64,000 nucleotides of DNA from Prolixibacteraceae bacterium (GTDB lineage: Bacteria > Bacteroidota > Bacteroidia > Bacteroidales > Prolixibacteraceae), in NCBI GenBank assembly GCA_028683385.1, contig JAQUIJ010000008.1, positions 186,001 to 250,000 on the forward strand, written 5' to 3'. Each line of letters begins with the position of its first letter. Positions within the stretch are counted from its first letter, which is position 1. The notes beneath the pieces were generated by a model. It saw only the letters and a program-made list of their open reading frames with translations. It was not told the DNA's origin and made no database searches. A program made the position numbers and the translations under genes. Shown in pieces: positions 8,402 through 17,861 of the stretch.

Positions 8402-9637
8402 TTATCTTCTTCTTCCGTTTGAGTTTTCTTTTTTATCTTCTTTTTTAGTCGATTCGGTTTTTTGACTGCTCCTCTGACTCTGTTTTGCCGTATTGTTGGA
8501 TCTACTTTGTCTTGTTACTGAACCCGATTTTTCTCTGGGGGCAGAACTTCTCTGTGAAGATTCAACCCTCTGAGTTGAACGTTGCTGAGTTGAAACCGAA
8601 CGTTGTTCAGGAGCAGAACGCCTTTCATAAGATTGGCTTCTGTTTTCACTTCTCTGCTGAATTTGTTGATTGTTATTCTGAGTTCTGCTTCTGTTCGAAT
8701 TTCTGTTGTATTCTCTTGGCTGAGCTTGAGTTGATCCTGACTTTTCCTGATAAGCCGGACGACGGTATTCATTTGTTGACTGTCGTTTTTGACTACTCTC
8801 TGTTCTTGAATTCTGCCTTTCTGGTCTAACCGTACTATTTGGTCTTTGGGCACTGCTGTTTCGTTGGTATCCTGCACCTGAACGGTCAGAACGCCTTTGA
8901 ATCAATTCATTTCTATTCGTTACACCATTATGCCTGTTCTCAAAAGCCCGGTCGGGATATCTCCTTGCAAAATCATCTCTGCGGATTCGGCTATAGTTAT
9001 CTCCTGAAATGTGAATAATAGGACTGTCAATACGACGATATTTATTTTCGTAATTGATGTGTGCATAAATATTCCTGCGGTATTTAAATGGCGAGCAAGG
9101 TCTGTAAACACTATACCATCTTGGGTAGTAGTTCCAGTAATAGGGCGAAATCCATGGGCTGTAACGTGGACCCCAAAAGAACGAGAAAATTAGAGGGGTA
9201 TGATAAAAGACTGGCTCAATAATGTAGTTTGAACCATAGATATATGGATCGCCAACAATTTGAATCCGTGGATTGCCATTTTGAACCCGTTCAACTTCAA
9301 TAGTTGCAACGTCTTGAAAAACATTGTCGTCAAGGACTGCCTGAACAACAACAAGTGAATTTTGATTCGATGAATTTTCAACAACCCGTAAATAATCGAT
9401 ATAGCCGTCTTGGTTTAAGTCGAGATTAGAAATCGGGTTGTTTGGATCATTCAGCCGACGTTCAAAGTCTTCCAGATTTTCTGAATCGCCAAACATAGAA
9501 GCGACAGCATCCAAATCGAGATTGTCGCTAATATCGTAGCTGGTTGCACGTGCAGTAGTCACTACACGTCGTTGGGCATGTAAATTGAAGAAGCATGTGC
9601 TTAAAGCTAAAACTAAGATTCCAATTTTTGTTTTCAT
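8402..9637 (-). CDS. Exported hypothetical protein with basic, disordered C-terminus
   Basis: Unrecognised protein of about 411 residues. The start at 9637 gives a clear signal peptide (MKTKIGILVLALSTCFFNLHAQ, cleavage after HAQ); an upstream in-frame start at 9694 would bury it. The N-terminal half has an EF-hand-like loop, LDLNQDGYIDYLRVVE, a compact beta-rich region and a Trp/Tyr/Pro-rich patch (FFWGPRYSPWISPYYWNYY). The last ~190 residues are low complexity, rich in Arg, Ser, Gln and Asn, strongly basic and probably disordered. Proteins of this general layout are common in Bacteroidota and of unknown function. It interrupts the heme cluster between hemL and hemE, with no evident heme-binding motif. 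Confidence 0.75.
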   Translation of the reverse strand: MKTKIGILVLALSTCFFNLHAQRRVVTTARATSYDISDNLDLDAVASMFGDSENLEDFERRLNDPNNPISNLDLNQDGYIDYLRVVENSSNQNSLVVVQAVLDDNVFQDVATIEVERVQNGNPRIQIVGDPYIYGSNYIIEPVFYHTPLIFSFFWGPRYSPWISPYYWNYYPRWYSVYRPCSPFKYRRNIYAHINYENKYRRIDSPIIHISGDNYSRIRRDDFARRYPDRAFENRHNGVTNRNELIQRRSDRSGAGYQRNSSAQRPNSTVRPERQNSRTESSQKRQSTNEYRRPAYQEKSGSTQAQPREYNRNSNRSRTQNNNQQIQQRSENRSQSYERRSAPEQRSVSTQQRSTQRVESSQRSSAPREKSGSVTRQSRSNNTAKQSQRSSQKTESTKKEDKKENSNGRRR

Positions 9638-9834
9638 GGTCGTAAGTATTAATTGTTTCCTGTTTTTACTGAATTTTCGAATAGTAATTCTCATCAGTAC
9701 ACATGCTACTTCAAAAAATCTGCCAATTTTAATTTGTTTAGTGTGTTTGTTGAATATCAGAATGTTACAAAATTTGACTTATTTCACTGTCCAAATTCTT
9801 TCCCAATTTTGATTCAGGTTTTGGAATCGTGTTT

Positions 9835-11133
9835 TTATCCCTTCAAGACCTTCAAAGCTTCGTAGGTTGCTTCAATGGTTTTATCGATTTTTTTCGATGT
9901 ATGAGCAGCCGACATAAATCCCGCTTCGAACTGCGATGGAGCTAGATATATACCACTTTCCAAAGCCATCTTAAAGTATTTAGCGTAGGTGGCGGTGTTA
10001 CATTTGAGTGCATCAGCAAAAGAATTCACACGGCCTTCTTCTGTAAAGAATAAAGTAAACATGGAGCCAACGCGGTTTACTACTCCCGGGAAATTCAGAT
10101 CGGCCAGGCATTTTTTGATGCCTTCGCCTAATTGAGCTGATTTATCCTCAAGCATATCATAAAAACCATCGGTTTCATCCAGAATTTTCAATGCGGTTAA
10201 GCCGGCAGCCATTGCTAATGGGTTTCCTGAAAGTGTTCCGGCCTGATAAACAGGGCCTTTTGGCGCCAGTTTATCCATGATTTCCTGTTTGCCACCATAA
10301 GCGCCAACAGGAAGTCCGCCACCGATTATTTTTCCGAAGCAGGTTAGATCAGGGGTAATCCCAAGTATTTGCTGTGCGCCACCTTTTGAAAGTCGGAAAC
10401 CAGTCATCACCTCGTCGAAAATCAAAACTGTTCCATATTTCGTGCAAAGGTCACGAACTCCCTGAATGAATTCAGGTTCAGGAATTACCACTCCCATATT
10501 ACCGGTAACCGGTTCTAATATCAAAGCTGCAATCTGCTCAGGATAGCGATTGAATAATTCTTTCACCGAATCCAGATCATTGTATCCTGCAGTCAGCGTA
10601 TCTCTTGCTGTTCCTGAAGTTACACCCGGCGAATTGGGAGTTCCAAATGTCAGGGCGCCCGAACCTGCTTTAATCAGGAAACTATCGTTGTGGCCGTGAT
10701 AGCAGCCCTCGAATTTAATAACCAATTCGCGGTTGGTGTATCCACGGGCCAAACGCAAAGCGCTCATTGTGGCTTCAGTTCCCGAGTTTACCATGCGGAT
10801 GCTGTCGATCGAAGGAACCATCTTTTTGATTTGAAGCGCCATTTCGGTTTCGAGCAGGGTAGGAGCGCCAAAACTGGTTCCCTTGGCTGCTGTTTTTTGA
10901 ATAGCCATAATCACATCAGGATGGGCGTGCCCTAAAATCATTGGACCCCAGGAGCCCACATAATCGATGTATTCGTGACCGTCGATATCGAAAACTTTGG
11001 CACCTTTGGCACTGGCAATAAACAATGGGTCACCATCAACACTTTTAAACGAACGAACCGGTGAATTTACTCCACCTGGAATATGTTTTTGTGCTTCCTG
11101 AAAAGCAGCGATGCTTTGGGTATAGTTTTTCAT
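9835..11133 (-). CDS. hemL: Glutamate-1-semialdehyde 2,1-aminomutase
   Basis: PLP-dependent isomerisation of glutamate-1-semialdehyde to 5-aminolevulinate, second step of the C5 route. The 432-residue protein has the class III aminotransferase layout: [12 protein letters not shown] near the N-terminus, [17 protein letters not shown] around 114-130, the FDEVMTGFR motif near 239-247 and the PLP lysine K268 in [17 protein letters not shown]. Together with hemA in the same cluster it shows that ALA is made from glutamyl-tRNA, not by ALA synthase. A spacer with a dispersed repeat separates it from hemB. Confidence 0.96.
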   Translation of the reverse strand: MKNYTQSIAAFQEAQKHIPGGVNSPVRSFKSVDGDPLFIASAKGAKVFDIDGHEYIDYVGSWGPMILGHAHPDVIMAIQKTAAKGTSFGAPTLLETEMALQIKKMVPSIDSIRMVNSGTEATMSALRLARGYTNRELVIKFEGCYHGHNDSFLIKAGSGALTFGTPNSPGVTSGTARDTLTAGYNDLDSVKELFNRYPEQIAALILEPVTGNMGVVIPEPEFIQGVRDLCTKYGTVLIFDEVMTGFRLSKGGAQQILGITPDLTCFGKIIGGGLPVGAYGGKQEIMDKLAPKGPVYQAGTLSGNPLAMAAGLTALKILDETDGFYDMLEDKSAQLGEGIKKCLADLNFPGVVNRVGSMFTLFFTEEGRVNSFADALKCNTATYAKYFKMALESGIYLAPSQFEAGFMSAAHTSKKIDKTIEATYEALKVLKG

Positions 11134-11147
11134 GCTTTAATTTTTAA

Positions 11148-11190
11148 TCAAGTTACGAGTTTCGGGATACGGAGTTTTGAGTCAACTGCT
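11148..11190. repeat. Dispersed intergenic repeat between hemB and hemL
   Basis: The spacer contains the word AGTTACGAGTTTCGGG followed by ATACGGAGTT and a short inverted pair AGTCA/TGACT. The vocabulary (ACGAGTT, TTCGGG, TACGG) is shared with the junction repeats at 7300-7335, 31377-31440 and 36445-36488. It is less symmetrical than those copies. Confidence 0.5.
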
Positions 11191-11241
11191 AACTGTGACT
11201 GAATATTGCGACTTTTTACCCATGCTCCTTGCCCTTTACTT

Positions 11242-12210
11242 TTACAGCTCTTTGATAATTTCCTGAGCGTGATAAGTAATGATGATGTCGGAACCGGCAC
11301 GTTTAATGGAAGTCAGAATTTCGCGAACCATGCGTTTTTCATCGATCCAGCCGTTTGCTCCGGCAGCTTTCACCATTGCATATTCACCGCTCACATTGTA
11401 GGCGGCTATAGGCATGTTGAAAGTTGTTTTTACACGCTGAATAATATCGAGGTAACTCAAAGCTGGTTTCACCATCACAATGTCGGCACCTTCATCAATG
11501 TCGAGAGCAACTTCACGTAATGCTTCGTTGCCATTGGCCGGATCCATTTGGTAAGTAGCACGGTTTCCAAATTTTGGAGCGCTATCGGCAGCTTCGCGGA
11601 AAGGTCCGTAAAAAGCCGAAGCATATTTGGCTGAATAAGCCATAATTGGTGTGTTGTAAAAGCCATTTTCATCGAGCGATTTGCGGATAGCTCCAACGCG
11701 TCCGTCCATCATATCGCTAGGCGCAACCATATCAACACCTTCTTCAGCCATTGAAACTGATTGCTTAGCAAGTGTAACCAATGTAAGATCGTTGTGAACA
11801 TCGCCATTAACAATAGTACCGCAGTGACCGTGTGATGTATATTCACAATTGCAAATATCGGCAATGATATATAAATCGGGTAAAGCGCTTTTTATGGCAC
11901 GCACGGCCTGTTGTACAATTCCGTTGTGCTCGCAGGCCACAAGCCCGTGTTCGTCTTTGTGTTCGGGAATACCAAAAAGCAAAATCGCCTGAATTCCTAA
12001 TCCGTATAACCGGCGACATTCTTCAACCAACAGATCGACTGAAAGGTTAAAATTGCCTGGCATGGAGGAAATTGGAATTCGCACGTTTGTTCCCGGACAA
12101 ACAAAAAGCGGCATGACCAAGTCATCGCGGGTTAATATTGTTTCTCTGACTAAATTTCGTAAAACAGGAGTTTGTCTTAATCTTCTGAGTCTTGTAGTTG
12201 GGAAAGACAT
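11242..12210 (-). CDS. hemB: Delta-aminolevulinic acid dehydratase (porphobilinogen synthase)
   Basis: Condenses two 5-aminolevulinate molecules to porphobilinogen. At 322 residues it is standard length. Both Schiff-base lysines are visible, in [15 protein letters not shown] and in [12 protein letters not shown]. The metal-site region reads [14 protein letters not shown], the Cys-rich form typical of zinc-using enzymes. Other signatures are RLRRLRQTP at the N-terminus and [12 protein letters not shown]. It begins 4 bases downstream of the hemD stop, so hemD and hemB are tightly coupled. Confidence 0.97.
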   Translation of the reverse strand: MSFPTTRLRRLRQTPVLRNLVRETILTRDDLVMPLFVCPGTNVRIPISSMPGNFNLSVDLLVEECRRLYGLGIQAILLFGIPEHKDEHGLVACEHNGIVQQAVRAIKSALPDLYIIADICNCEYTSHGHCGTIVNGDVHNDLTLVTLAKQSVSMAEEGVDMVAPSDMMDGRVGAIRKSLDENGFYNTPIMAYSAKYASAFYGPFREAADSAPKFGNRATYQMDPANGNEALREVALDIDEGADIVMVKPALSYLDIIQRVKTTFNMPIAAYNVSGEYAMVKAAGANGWIDEKRMVREILTSIKRAGSDIIITYHAQEIIKEL

Positions 12211-12214
12211 GGTT

Positions 12215-13000
12215 CTAATTGTTTAAAAGTTGTTTCTTCTGAAAATAATTGAGTATGGCTGAATGTATTCCTTGCGAATTAGCAGTCCCGGCAGTTATCA
12301 ATGGTTCAATTCCATTGCGGATTACTTCGGCTGAGGTTGTTTGCCCAATGCAAACCAATCGGAGTTTTGTAGGGTCAATTTTTCCTGAAAGCAGTTGAAG
12401 TAAATTTTTGCAGCACGATGGACTTGAAAGTACGATCATGTCGTACTGATCATCAAGTATAAGTTTTATAGCTTCAGTATTAATGACTTCAGGAAGAACC
12501 GTTTCGTAAAAAAGAATGCGGGTACATTCGGCCTTTTTCGATATTTTGTCTTCAATAACAGTACGGGCTAAATTCCCAATAGGGAAGAGTACCCGGTCGC
12601 CAGGGTTTACCCGGTGAAAAAAATCTACCACAAAATCCTCAGCAGTGTTTCCTAAATTTATAAATGAAGCTGATGTCCCATAACATTCAAGCGAAGCGGC
12701 AGTTTTCTTGCCAACAACACCTATTTTTAAATGCTCAGGAAGGCCGTAATGATTTTGAAGTTCAAAAAGTCGGGCGAAGAAATAGCGTAATCCGTTTGGA
12801 CTGGTAAAAACTACCCAGTTAAACGATTCGATATTTTTTAATTGTTGCCAGGCAAACTCATCAAGAGGTAATGGCCTGACTTCTATGGTCGGCATTGAAA
12901 TCAGGGTGGCTGAATCTTCAGATAACAGATTTTCAAGTTCAGCAGACTGACCGGCTGGCCGTGTTGATATAAATACTTTGTTTTCGAGTATTTTACCCAT
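12215..13000 (-). CDS. hemD: Uroporphyrinogen-III synthase
   Basis: Closes and inverts ring D of hydroxymethylbilane to give uroporphyrinogen III. HemD proteins diverge strongly; the call rests on the two-lobe HemD pattern ([15 protein letters not shown] at the N-terminus, [14 protein letters not shown] near 60-75, VVLSSPSC-like [13 protein letters not shown] near 193-206 and [14 protein letters not shown] near 225-238), the typical 261-residue length, and its place between hemC (5 bases upstream) and hemB. The Ser/Thr-Ser-Pro motifs of both lobes are intact. Confidence 0.9.
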   Translation of the reverse strand: MGKILENKVFISTRPAGQSAELENLLSEDSATLISMPTIEVRPLPLDEFAWQQLKNIESFNWVVFTSPNGLRYFFARLFELQNHYGLPEHLKIGVVGKKTAASLECYGTSASFINLGNTAEDFVVDFFHRVNPGDRVLFPIGNLARTVIEDKISKKAECTRILFYETVLPEVINTEAIKLILDDQYDMIVLSSPSCCKNLLQLLSGKIDPTKLRLVCIGQTTSAEVIRNGIEPLITAGTANSQGIHSAILNYFQKKQLLNN

Positions 13001-13005
13001 TTGGT

Positions 13006-13944
13006 TTAGTGAGTATTGTTGCTTGATTTAATTTGGTCTAAAATTTCTTTTGCTCCTTTTCCGAGCATTTTTTCGGCCATTTGAACTCCCAATTTAGCTC
13101 CTTCGGTCATTTCTCCTGAAATGTCTTCCCGAATGTATTGCTTCCCGTCAATAGAGGCAACAAATCCGCTCATATTTAGGGTTCCGTTTTCAACCCTTGA
13201 ATAACATCCAAGCGGAACCTGGCATCCACCTTCAAGATGAGCCAGAAACGCACGTTCAGCAACCACCGTATTCCAGGTATTCAAATGGTTTAACTTTTCC
13301 ATTAATTCATCAACTTCAGGATCATTTAGCCGGGTTTCAATGGCAATTGCGCCCTGACTGACCGCTGGCATGATTACTTCAGGATCAATAATTTCGGTGA
13401 TGTATTTTTCGAGACCGAGGCGTTGAAGCCCGGCGGCTGCCATAATCATGGCATCGCAATACCCATCTTCCATTTTCTGAAGACGAGAATTTACGTTTCC
13501 GCGAATATCTTTAATAACGATCTGGTTATTTATTTTCAGAAGCCCTGCAATCCGGCGCAAACTGGATGTGGCAACTACATCGCCTGCTTTCAGGTCAGCA
13601 ATCTTTTTGCCATTTAAACTTACCAGTGCATCTCGGAATTCGCCACGCTCCAAAACGGCACCTAATTTTAGGCCATCTGGTAATTTGGTAGGAAGGTCTT
13701 TTAAACTGTGAACTGCCAAATCAACGCTTCCGTCGATCAGTTCATTTTCAATTTCTTTGGTGAATAACCCCTTGTCTCCGATTTTTGAGAGCGCAACATC
13801 GAGAATTTTATCTCCTTTTGTTTTGATAATTTTCAGTTCAACCTGAAGTTCCGGAAAAATATTTTCGAGTGTTGCTTTTACTTTTTTAGCCTGATAGAGT
13901 GCCAGTTGGCTTCCTCTTGTGCCTATACGTATCGTTTTTTTCAT
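13006..13944 (-). CDS. hemC: Porphobilinogen deaminase (hydroxymethylbilane synthase)
   Basis: Polymerises four porphobilinogens to hydroxymethylbilane. The 312-residue protein shows the N-terminal IGTRGSQLALYQA motif, catalytic Asp in HSLKDLPTKLP (D83), the DIRGNVNSRL phosphate-arm motif and the dipyrromethane cofactor cysteine C241 in HLEGGCQVPLGCY. Everything needed for activity is present. It sits 46 bases downstream of hemA and 5 bases upstream of hemD. Confidence 0.97.
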   Translation of the reverse strand: MKKTIRIGTRGSQLALYQAKKVKATLENIFPELQVELKIIKTKGDKILDVALSKIGDKGLFTKEIENELIDGSVDLAVHSLKDLPTKLPDGLKLGAVLERGEFRDALVSLNGKKIADLKAGDVVATSSLRRIAGLLKINNQIVIKDIRGNVNSRLQKMEDGYCDAMIMAAAGLQRLGLEKYITEIIDPEVIMPAVSQGAIAIETRLNDPEVDELMEKLNHLNTWNTVVAERAFLAHLEGGCQVPLGCYSRVENGTLNMSGFVASIDGKQYIREDISGEMTEGAKLGVQMAEKMLGKGAKEILDQIKSSNNTH

Positions 13945-13990
13945 TCTGATCGGTCAAAAGCAAATCAACCGGATTTGCCTGCAAAATATT

Positions 13991-15244
13991 TTAGTCGAAT
14001 TTAAATAAATCATTGATGATTTTTAACGAATCGATATTTTTTCCGTTATCCGTTAAATTTTTCAGGTTTTTGATCAGCAAACGGGTGTATCGCTGGGTAA
14101 GATGTTGTGCATAATCATCTACAATTTGCTGCATTTCCGGAGTATTTACTTTGCGGTAGGTCGAAAGTTCTTCCTGATTTATAGACTGGAAATTTGCAGT
14201 TATTGTGCTTATTGCCGGGCGAAGTGAGCGACTGGCCAACCATTCAGAAAAATCGGCCACAACTTCGTCCAAAATAAGATGTGCTTTTGCTGCGCTTTCC
14301 TTCTTGTTTTCGGTAGTCTGTTTAACTATTTCCTGAAGGTCGTCAACACCAAGTACTTCAACATTTTCTAATTCAGCAACTGAAGCTTCAATATTACGGG
14401 GAACCGAGAGATCAATATAAACCTGTTTGTGTCCTGGCCTAACCAATTGGTTTTGTTTTACCATTTCAGCAGTGATAACAGGTGTAGCAGAGGATGTTGC
14501 AATCATCACAATATCAAATCCGTGAAGGTATTTTCCGAATGTGTCAAACGAAATGGTCATTCCGTTGTATTTGGCGGCTGTTTTTTCTGCTTTTTCAATT
14601 GTACGATTGGATACGCCAATCTGTTTAACTCCCTTTTTATGAATGTTTTGAAGAGCCAGGTTTCCTGTTTCACCAGCCCCAACCAATAAAACCGATTTGT
14701 CACTTACTCCACCCAGAATGTTGGCACACATTTCAACTGCTGCACTACTCACCGAAGTGATTCCTAGTTTGATGCCCGTTTCCGTACGAACACGTTTCCC
14801 TGCTTCGAAAGATTTCTGGAAAAGTCGCATTAAAACAGCATCGGTAAGCGCCAGTTCAGTACATGTAATGTAAGCTTCTTTTACTTGTCCAATAATCTGG
14901 TCTTCTCCAATGATCAGTGAATCGAGTCCCGAAACCACTTCAAATAAATGACGAACAGCACCCGCATTTGACCGGTGGTAAAAGTACTGCCAGCAATGAT
15001 CGGTAATTCCTTTGAATTTTTTGATTGCTTCATAAATCAACTCAAATGCAGTCTGATTGTCATGTTTATCCTGTGAGAAATAAATCTCAGTCCGGTTACA
15101 TGTCGAAATGAGTACCAAATCAGCAATGTCTGTTTCTTGCTGAAGTAGTTCTGAAAATGGAACAATTTCGTCTTTTGGAAATGAAAATAACTCGCGGATT
15201 TCTAATGGCGCTGTCTTATAGCTTATTCCTATCACCCCTATCAT
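13991..15244 (-). CDS. hemA: Glutamyl-tRNA reductase
   Basis: NADPH-dependent reduction of glutamyl-tRNA(Glu) to glutamate-1-semialdehyde, the committed step of the C5 pathway. The catalytic cysteine is C49 in ISTCNRTEIYF; the central segment GLDSLIIGEDQIIGQVKEAY and the NADP-binding VLLVGAGETGNLAL follow, then a C-terminal dimerisation domain. At 417 residues the length is normal. It is the promoter-proximal gene of the cluster, so control of heme synthesis probably acts upstream of 15244; no clear TAnnTTTG promoter could be placed there. Confidence 0.96.
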   Translation of the reverse strand: MIGVIGISYKTAPLEIRELFSFPKDEIVPFSELLQQETDIADLVLISTCNRTEIYFSQDKHDNQTAFELIYEAIKKFKGITDHCWQYFYHRSNAGAVRHLFEVVSGLDSLIIGEDQIIGQVKEAYITCTELALTDAVLMRLFQKSFEAGKRVRTETGIKLGITSVSSAAVEMCANILGGVSDKSVLLVGAGETGNLALQNIHKKGVKQIGVSNRTIEKAEKTAAKYNGMTISFDTFGKYLHGFDIVMIATSSATPVITAEMVKQNQLVRPGHKQVYIDLSVPRNIEASVAELENVEVLGVDDLQEIVKQTTENKKESAAKAHLILDEVVADFSEWLASRSLRPAISTITANFQSINQEELSTYRKVNTPEMQQIVDDYAQHLTQRYTRLLIKNLKNLTDNGKNIDSLKIINDLFKFD

Positions 15245-15368
15245 AAAATAATCTTATCAGGATTGCTAACGAAAAACAATTATGCACAATAATAGTTGCA
15301 GTTTCAGCTTAATTATAAGTTGAAAAATACAAAATGCCTGAAAATGAAAAGTGTGCTAACTTTTTTTT

Positions 15369-15728
15369 CTAGCACCCTGATGGAGGAGGGCGTGAAAATT
15401 GGAATCCGGAGAAAAGGAATTCATGAACTTTTATGTTCCTGACCTGAAAAATAATAGTTCCCGTATCTGGAATAAATGCTGTAGTTTTAGCTTCAGGCTT
15501 TAAAATGGTATTCTGATTTTCAATCTTTTGGTCGTTGACCTGGAAATAATAAATCGAATGGTCTGCTGCTTTTTGTTTGACTTCGACGGGTATAGTAACT
15601 GATGAAACAGTTTCGATAGCCTCGTCTCCGGTGCTATTATTGAACATACCCATTGCGAAGCCGAAAAAATAAAATGCGGCTAGCAGCAAATAAGGTAGAG
15701 GTGTCGATAATAGTCCTAAAAAAAACAT
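15369..15728 (-). CDS. Small membrane-anchored hypothetical protein
   Basis: A 119-residue protein with one hydrophobic N-terminal segment (PLPYLLLAAFYFFGFAMGMF, about residues 9-28) and a soluble remainder with beta-strand character. No family recognised. It starts about 130 bases upstream of hemA in the same direction and could be co-transcribed with the heme genes or be a separate unit. The C-terminus ends in a Pro-rich stretch and a terminal Cys. It reads as a real gene because codon use and the leading membrane segment are coherent. Confidence 0.6.
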   Translation of the reverse strand: MFFLGLLSTPLPYLLLAAFYFFGFAMGMFNNSTGDEAIETVSSVTIPVEVKQKAADHSIYYFQVNDQKIENQNTILKPEAKTTAFIPDTGTIIFQVRNIKVHEFLFSGFQFSRPPPSGC

Positions 15729-16063
15729 TACTCAGAATTAAAGTTAAACAATTGATCTTAAACGATTCGCCTGAAAAACGATCGTCTTTGTTTGTTTATT
15801 GTGTCGCAAATGTAATAATAATGGATGAATGGTATTGTTTGATGGCATTGATATTTGTCAGTATGAAGTGATGTTGTGTTATCATTATTTTGTCAATAAA
15901 TGATGGATAGGGGTATGAGTTTAGAAGTTGCTAAAAAATCATTAACAAATTAGATCGGATTGCATTTTAGTTCGAATAAAATTAAAAATACTCCATAATG
16001 AAATAATTCTTATTCGCATCTTTGTAATGTTTTTGAACACTCATATACATTAAAATTAAGGAT
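15729..16063. other. AT-rich divergent intergenic region
   Basis: About 335 bases between a minus-strand hypothetical gene and the plus-strand DUF47 gene, presumably holding both promoters. A weak -7-like element CATCTTTG at 16017-16024 (one mismatch to TAnnTTTG) lies 40 bases before the DUF47 start. I see no RNA gene, hairpin terminator or coding remnant. Confidence 0.4.
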
Positions 16064-16711
16064 ATGGATTTTTCAGGTTTACTTAAGTATTTTGTCCCTA
16101 AAGAAAAGAAGTTTTATGTGATGTTTAATCAGGCTGCGGAAAATACAATTGAAGCCTCAGCTGCGTTGGTTAAGCTCATCAATTCGCCGGAATTGGAAGA
16201 TCGCCGGTCTATTGGACTAGCCATTAAGGCAATTGAGAAAAAAGGAGATGAATTTACCAATCAGATTTTTGATGTATTAAATCGCTCTTTTATTACTCCA
16301 TTTGATCGGGAAGATATCAATGAGTTAACTTCAACAATTGATGATGTGGTGGATTTAATTTATAGTTTATCAACAAAAATAGAGATATATCGGTGTACTG
16401 TTTTTAGCTCGTTTATGAAAGATATGGTTGCCTTAATTTCTGATGGATGTCAGCTAATAAAAGTAGCTGTAGGTGGCCTTGATGATTTTAAAAGCTCCAC
16501 TAAGGTTTTAAAGGCTTGTAAAGACATTAATAAGCTCGAAAGTCGGGTAGATGAGTTTTATCACATGGCTATTTCGAGCCTTTTCGAGAACGAAAAAGAT
16601 CCTATTGAACTAATCAAACAAAAAGAAATTCTTCTGAATATCGAGAAGATCGCCAATAAGATGGAAGATGTTTCGGATGTTGTGAAAACAATTTTAGTTA
16701 AATACGCTTAA
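16064..16711 (+). CDS. DUF47 / PhoU-like phosphate transport accessory protein
   Basis: A 215-residue all-helical cytoplasmic protein of the DUF47 (TIGR00153) family, PhoU-like in fold. Conserved metal-binding style segments are visible: IEKKGDEFTNQIFDVLNRSF, ITPFDREDINELTSTIDDVVDLIY and the C-terminal KIANKMEDVSDVVKTILVKYA. Such proteins are almost always encoded beside PiT transporters and are thought to modulate them. Here the pit gene follows 38 bases downstream on the same strand, as expected. Confidence 0.92.
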   Translation: MDFSGLLKYFVPKEKKFYVMFNQAAENTIEASAALVKLINSPELEDRRSIGLAIKAIEKKGDEFTNQIFDVLNRSFITPFDREDINELTSTIDDVVDLIYSLSTKIEIYRCTVFSSFMKDMVALISDGCQLIKVAVGGLDDFKSSTKVLKACKDINKLESRVDEFYHMAISSLFENEKDPIELIKQKEILLNIEKIANKMEDVSDVVKTILVKYA

Positions 16712-16749
16712 TCAGGGTCATTTTAGTTTTAAACTCTTCATTTCAGGCT

Positions 16750-17811
16750 ATGCTTACCATTTTAATTGTTACAATTGTTCTTGCCTTTGTTTTCGACTTG
16801 ATTAACGGTTTTCATGATGCTGCCAATTCAATAGCAACTGTTGTTTCCACAAAAGTACTTGCACCATTCCCTGCCGTCCTTTGGGCTGCATTTTGGAATT
16901 TTGTCGCTTATTGGGTATTCGATCTCAAAGTGGCCAATACAGTTGCCAAAACGGTTGACAGCAGTGCGATTACACTTCAGGTAATATTGGCCGGAATAAT
17001 TGCCGCTATTATCTGGAATTTGTTAACGTGGTATTTTGGTATTCCATCTTCCTCATCGCATACGTTAATTGGTGGTTTTGCTGGAGCTGCGGTGGCACAT
17101 ACCGGAACTTTTTCTGTAGTTAGTGAGGAAGTAATTTTGAAAACGGTAGCATTTATTTTTCTGTCACCAATAATCGGAATGATCATCTCCTATCTGATAA
17201 CGCTTATCATTCTCTGGAGCAGCCGAAGGGTCAATCCTCATCATGCGAACAAGTGGTTTCGAAGGGGACAAATCGTATCTTCCGGAGCATTGAGTTTAGG
17301 CCATGGGGGTAGTGATTCGCAGAAAGTAGTTGGTATCATTAGTGCCGCTATGTTGGTTTACATACATTCTTTGAACGCTAAAGGACTGGCAATTCCTGAT
17401 TGGGTGCATGTAACGGAAACCCTGGATGCAATGGGTAAAACACACTTACATGTTCCTACATGGATTCCAATTTCGTGTTATACTGCAATCTCACTGGGAA
17501 CGATGATGGGCGGCTGGCGAATTGTAAAAACAATGGGTACGAAAATTACCAAAGTCACTCCTATTGAAGGTGTTGCCGCTGAAACTGCTGGCGCAATTAC
17601 CTTGTTTGGTGTTTCTCAGGGGCTGGGTATTCCCGTAAGTACAACTCACACTATTTCGGGTGCTATCATGGGTGTTGGAATGACCAAACGACTTTCGGCG
17701 GTTCGTTGGGGTGTTGCGAATAATTTACTTATTGCGTGGATTTTAACTATACCGGTGAGTATGCTTATTGCAGGGTTGGTTTATTTGGCCATTACAGCTT
17801 TAGGAATTTAA
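16750..17811 (+). CDS. pit: PiT family inorganic phosphate transporter
   Basis: Cation-coupled inner-membrane uptake of inorganic phosphate. The 353-residue protein has the two inverted PiT repeats: DLINGFHDAANSIATVVSTK near residues 16-35 and the second-half GVAAETAGAITLFGVSQGLG with IPVSTTHTISGAI. GIPSSSSHTLIGG in the first half matches the Ser/Thr-rich phosphate-site motif. About ten membrane helices can be counted. It forms an operon with the upstream DUF47 gene. The ion used, and specificity for phosphate rather than sulfate, are inferred from the family. Confidence 0.93.
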   Translation: MLTILIVTIVLAFVFDLINGFHDAANSIATVVSTKVLAPFPAVLWAAFWNFVAYWVFDLKVANTVAKTVDSSAITLQVILAGIIAAIIWNLLTWYFGIPSSSSHTLIGGFAGAAVAHTGTFSVVSEEVILKTVAFIFLSPIIGMIISYLITLIILWSSRRVNPHHANKWFRRGQIVSSGALSLGHGGSDSQKVVGIISAAMLVYIHSLNAKGLAIPDWVHVTETLDAMGKTHLHVPTWIPISCYTAISLGTMMGGWRIVKTMGTKITKVTPIEGVAAETAGAITLFGVSQGLGIPVSTTHTISGAIMGVGMTKRLSAVRWGVANNLLIAWILTIPVSMLIAGLVYLAITALGI

Positions 17812-17861
17812 TCTGCTTCTTGAATAACAATGCCTGCTGGACAAAAATTCAACCGTCATTG

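Noticed and set aside
8515-8877. Open frame of 120 codons inside the exported hypothetical gene, same strand
   Set aside because: It is a second frame through the low-complexity Arg/Ser/Gln region; the composition alone keeps it open.
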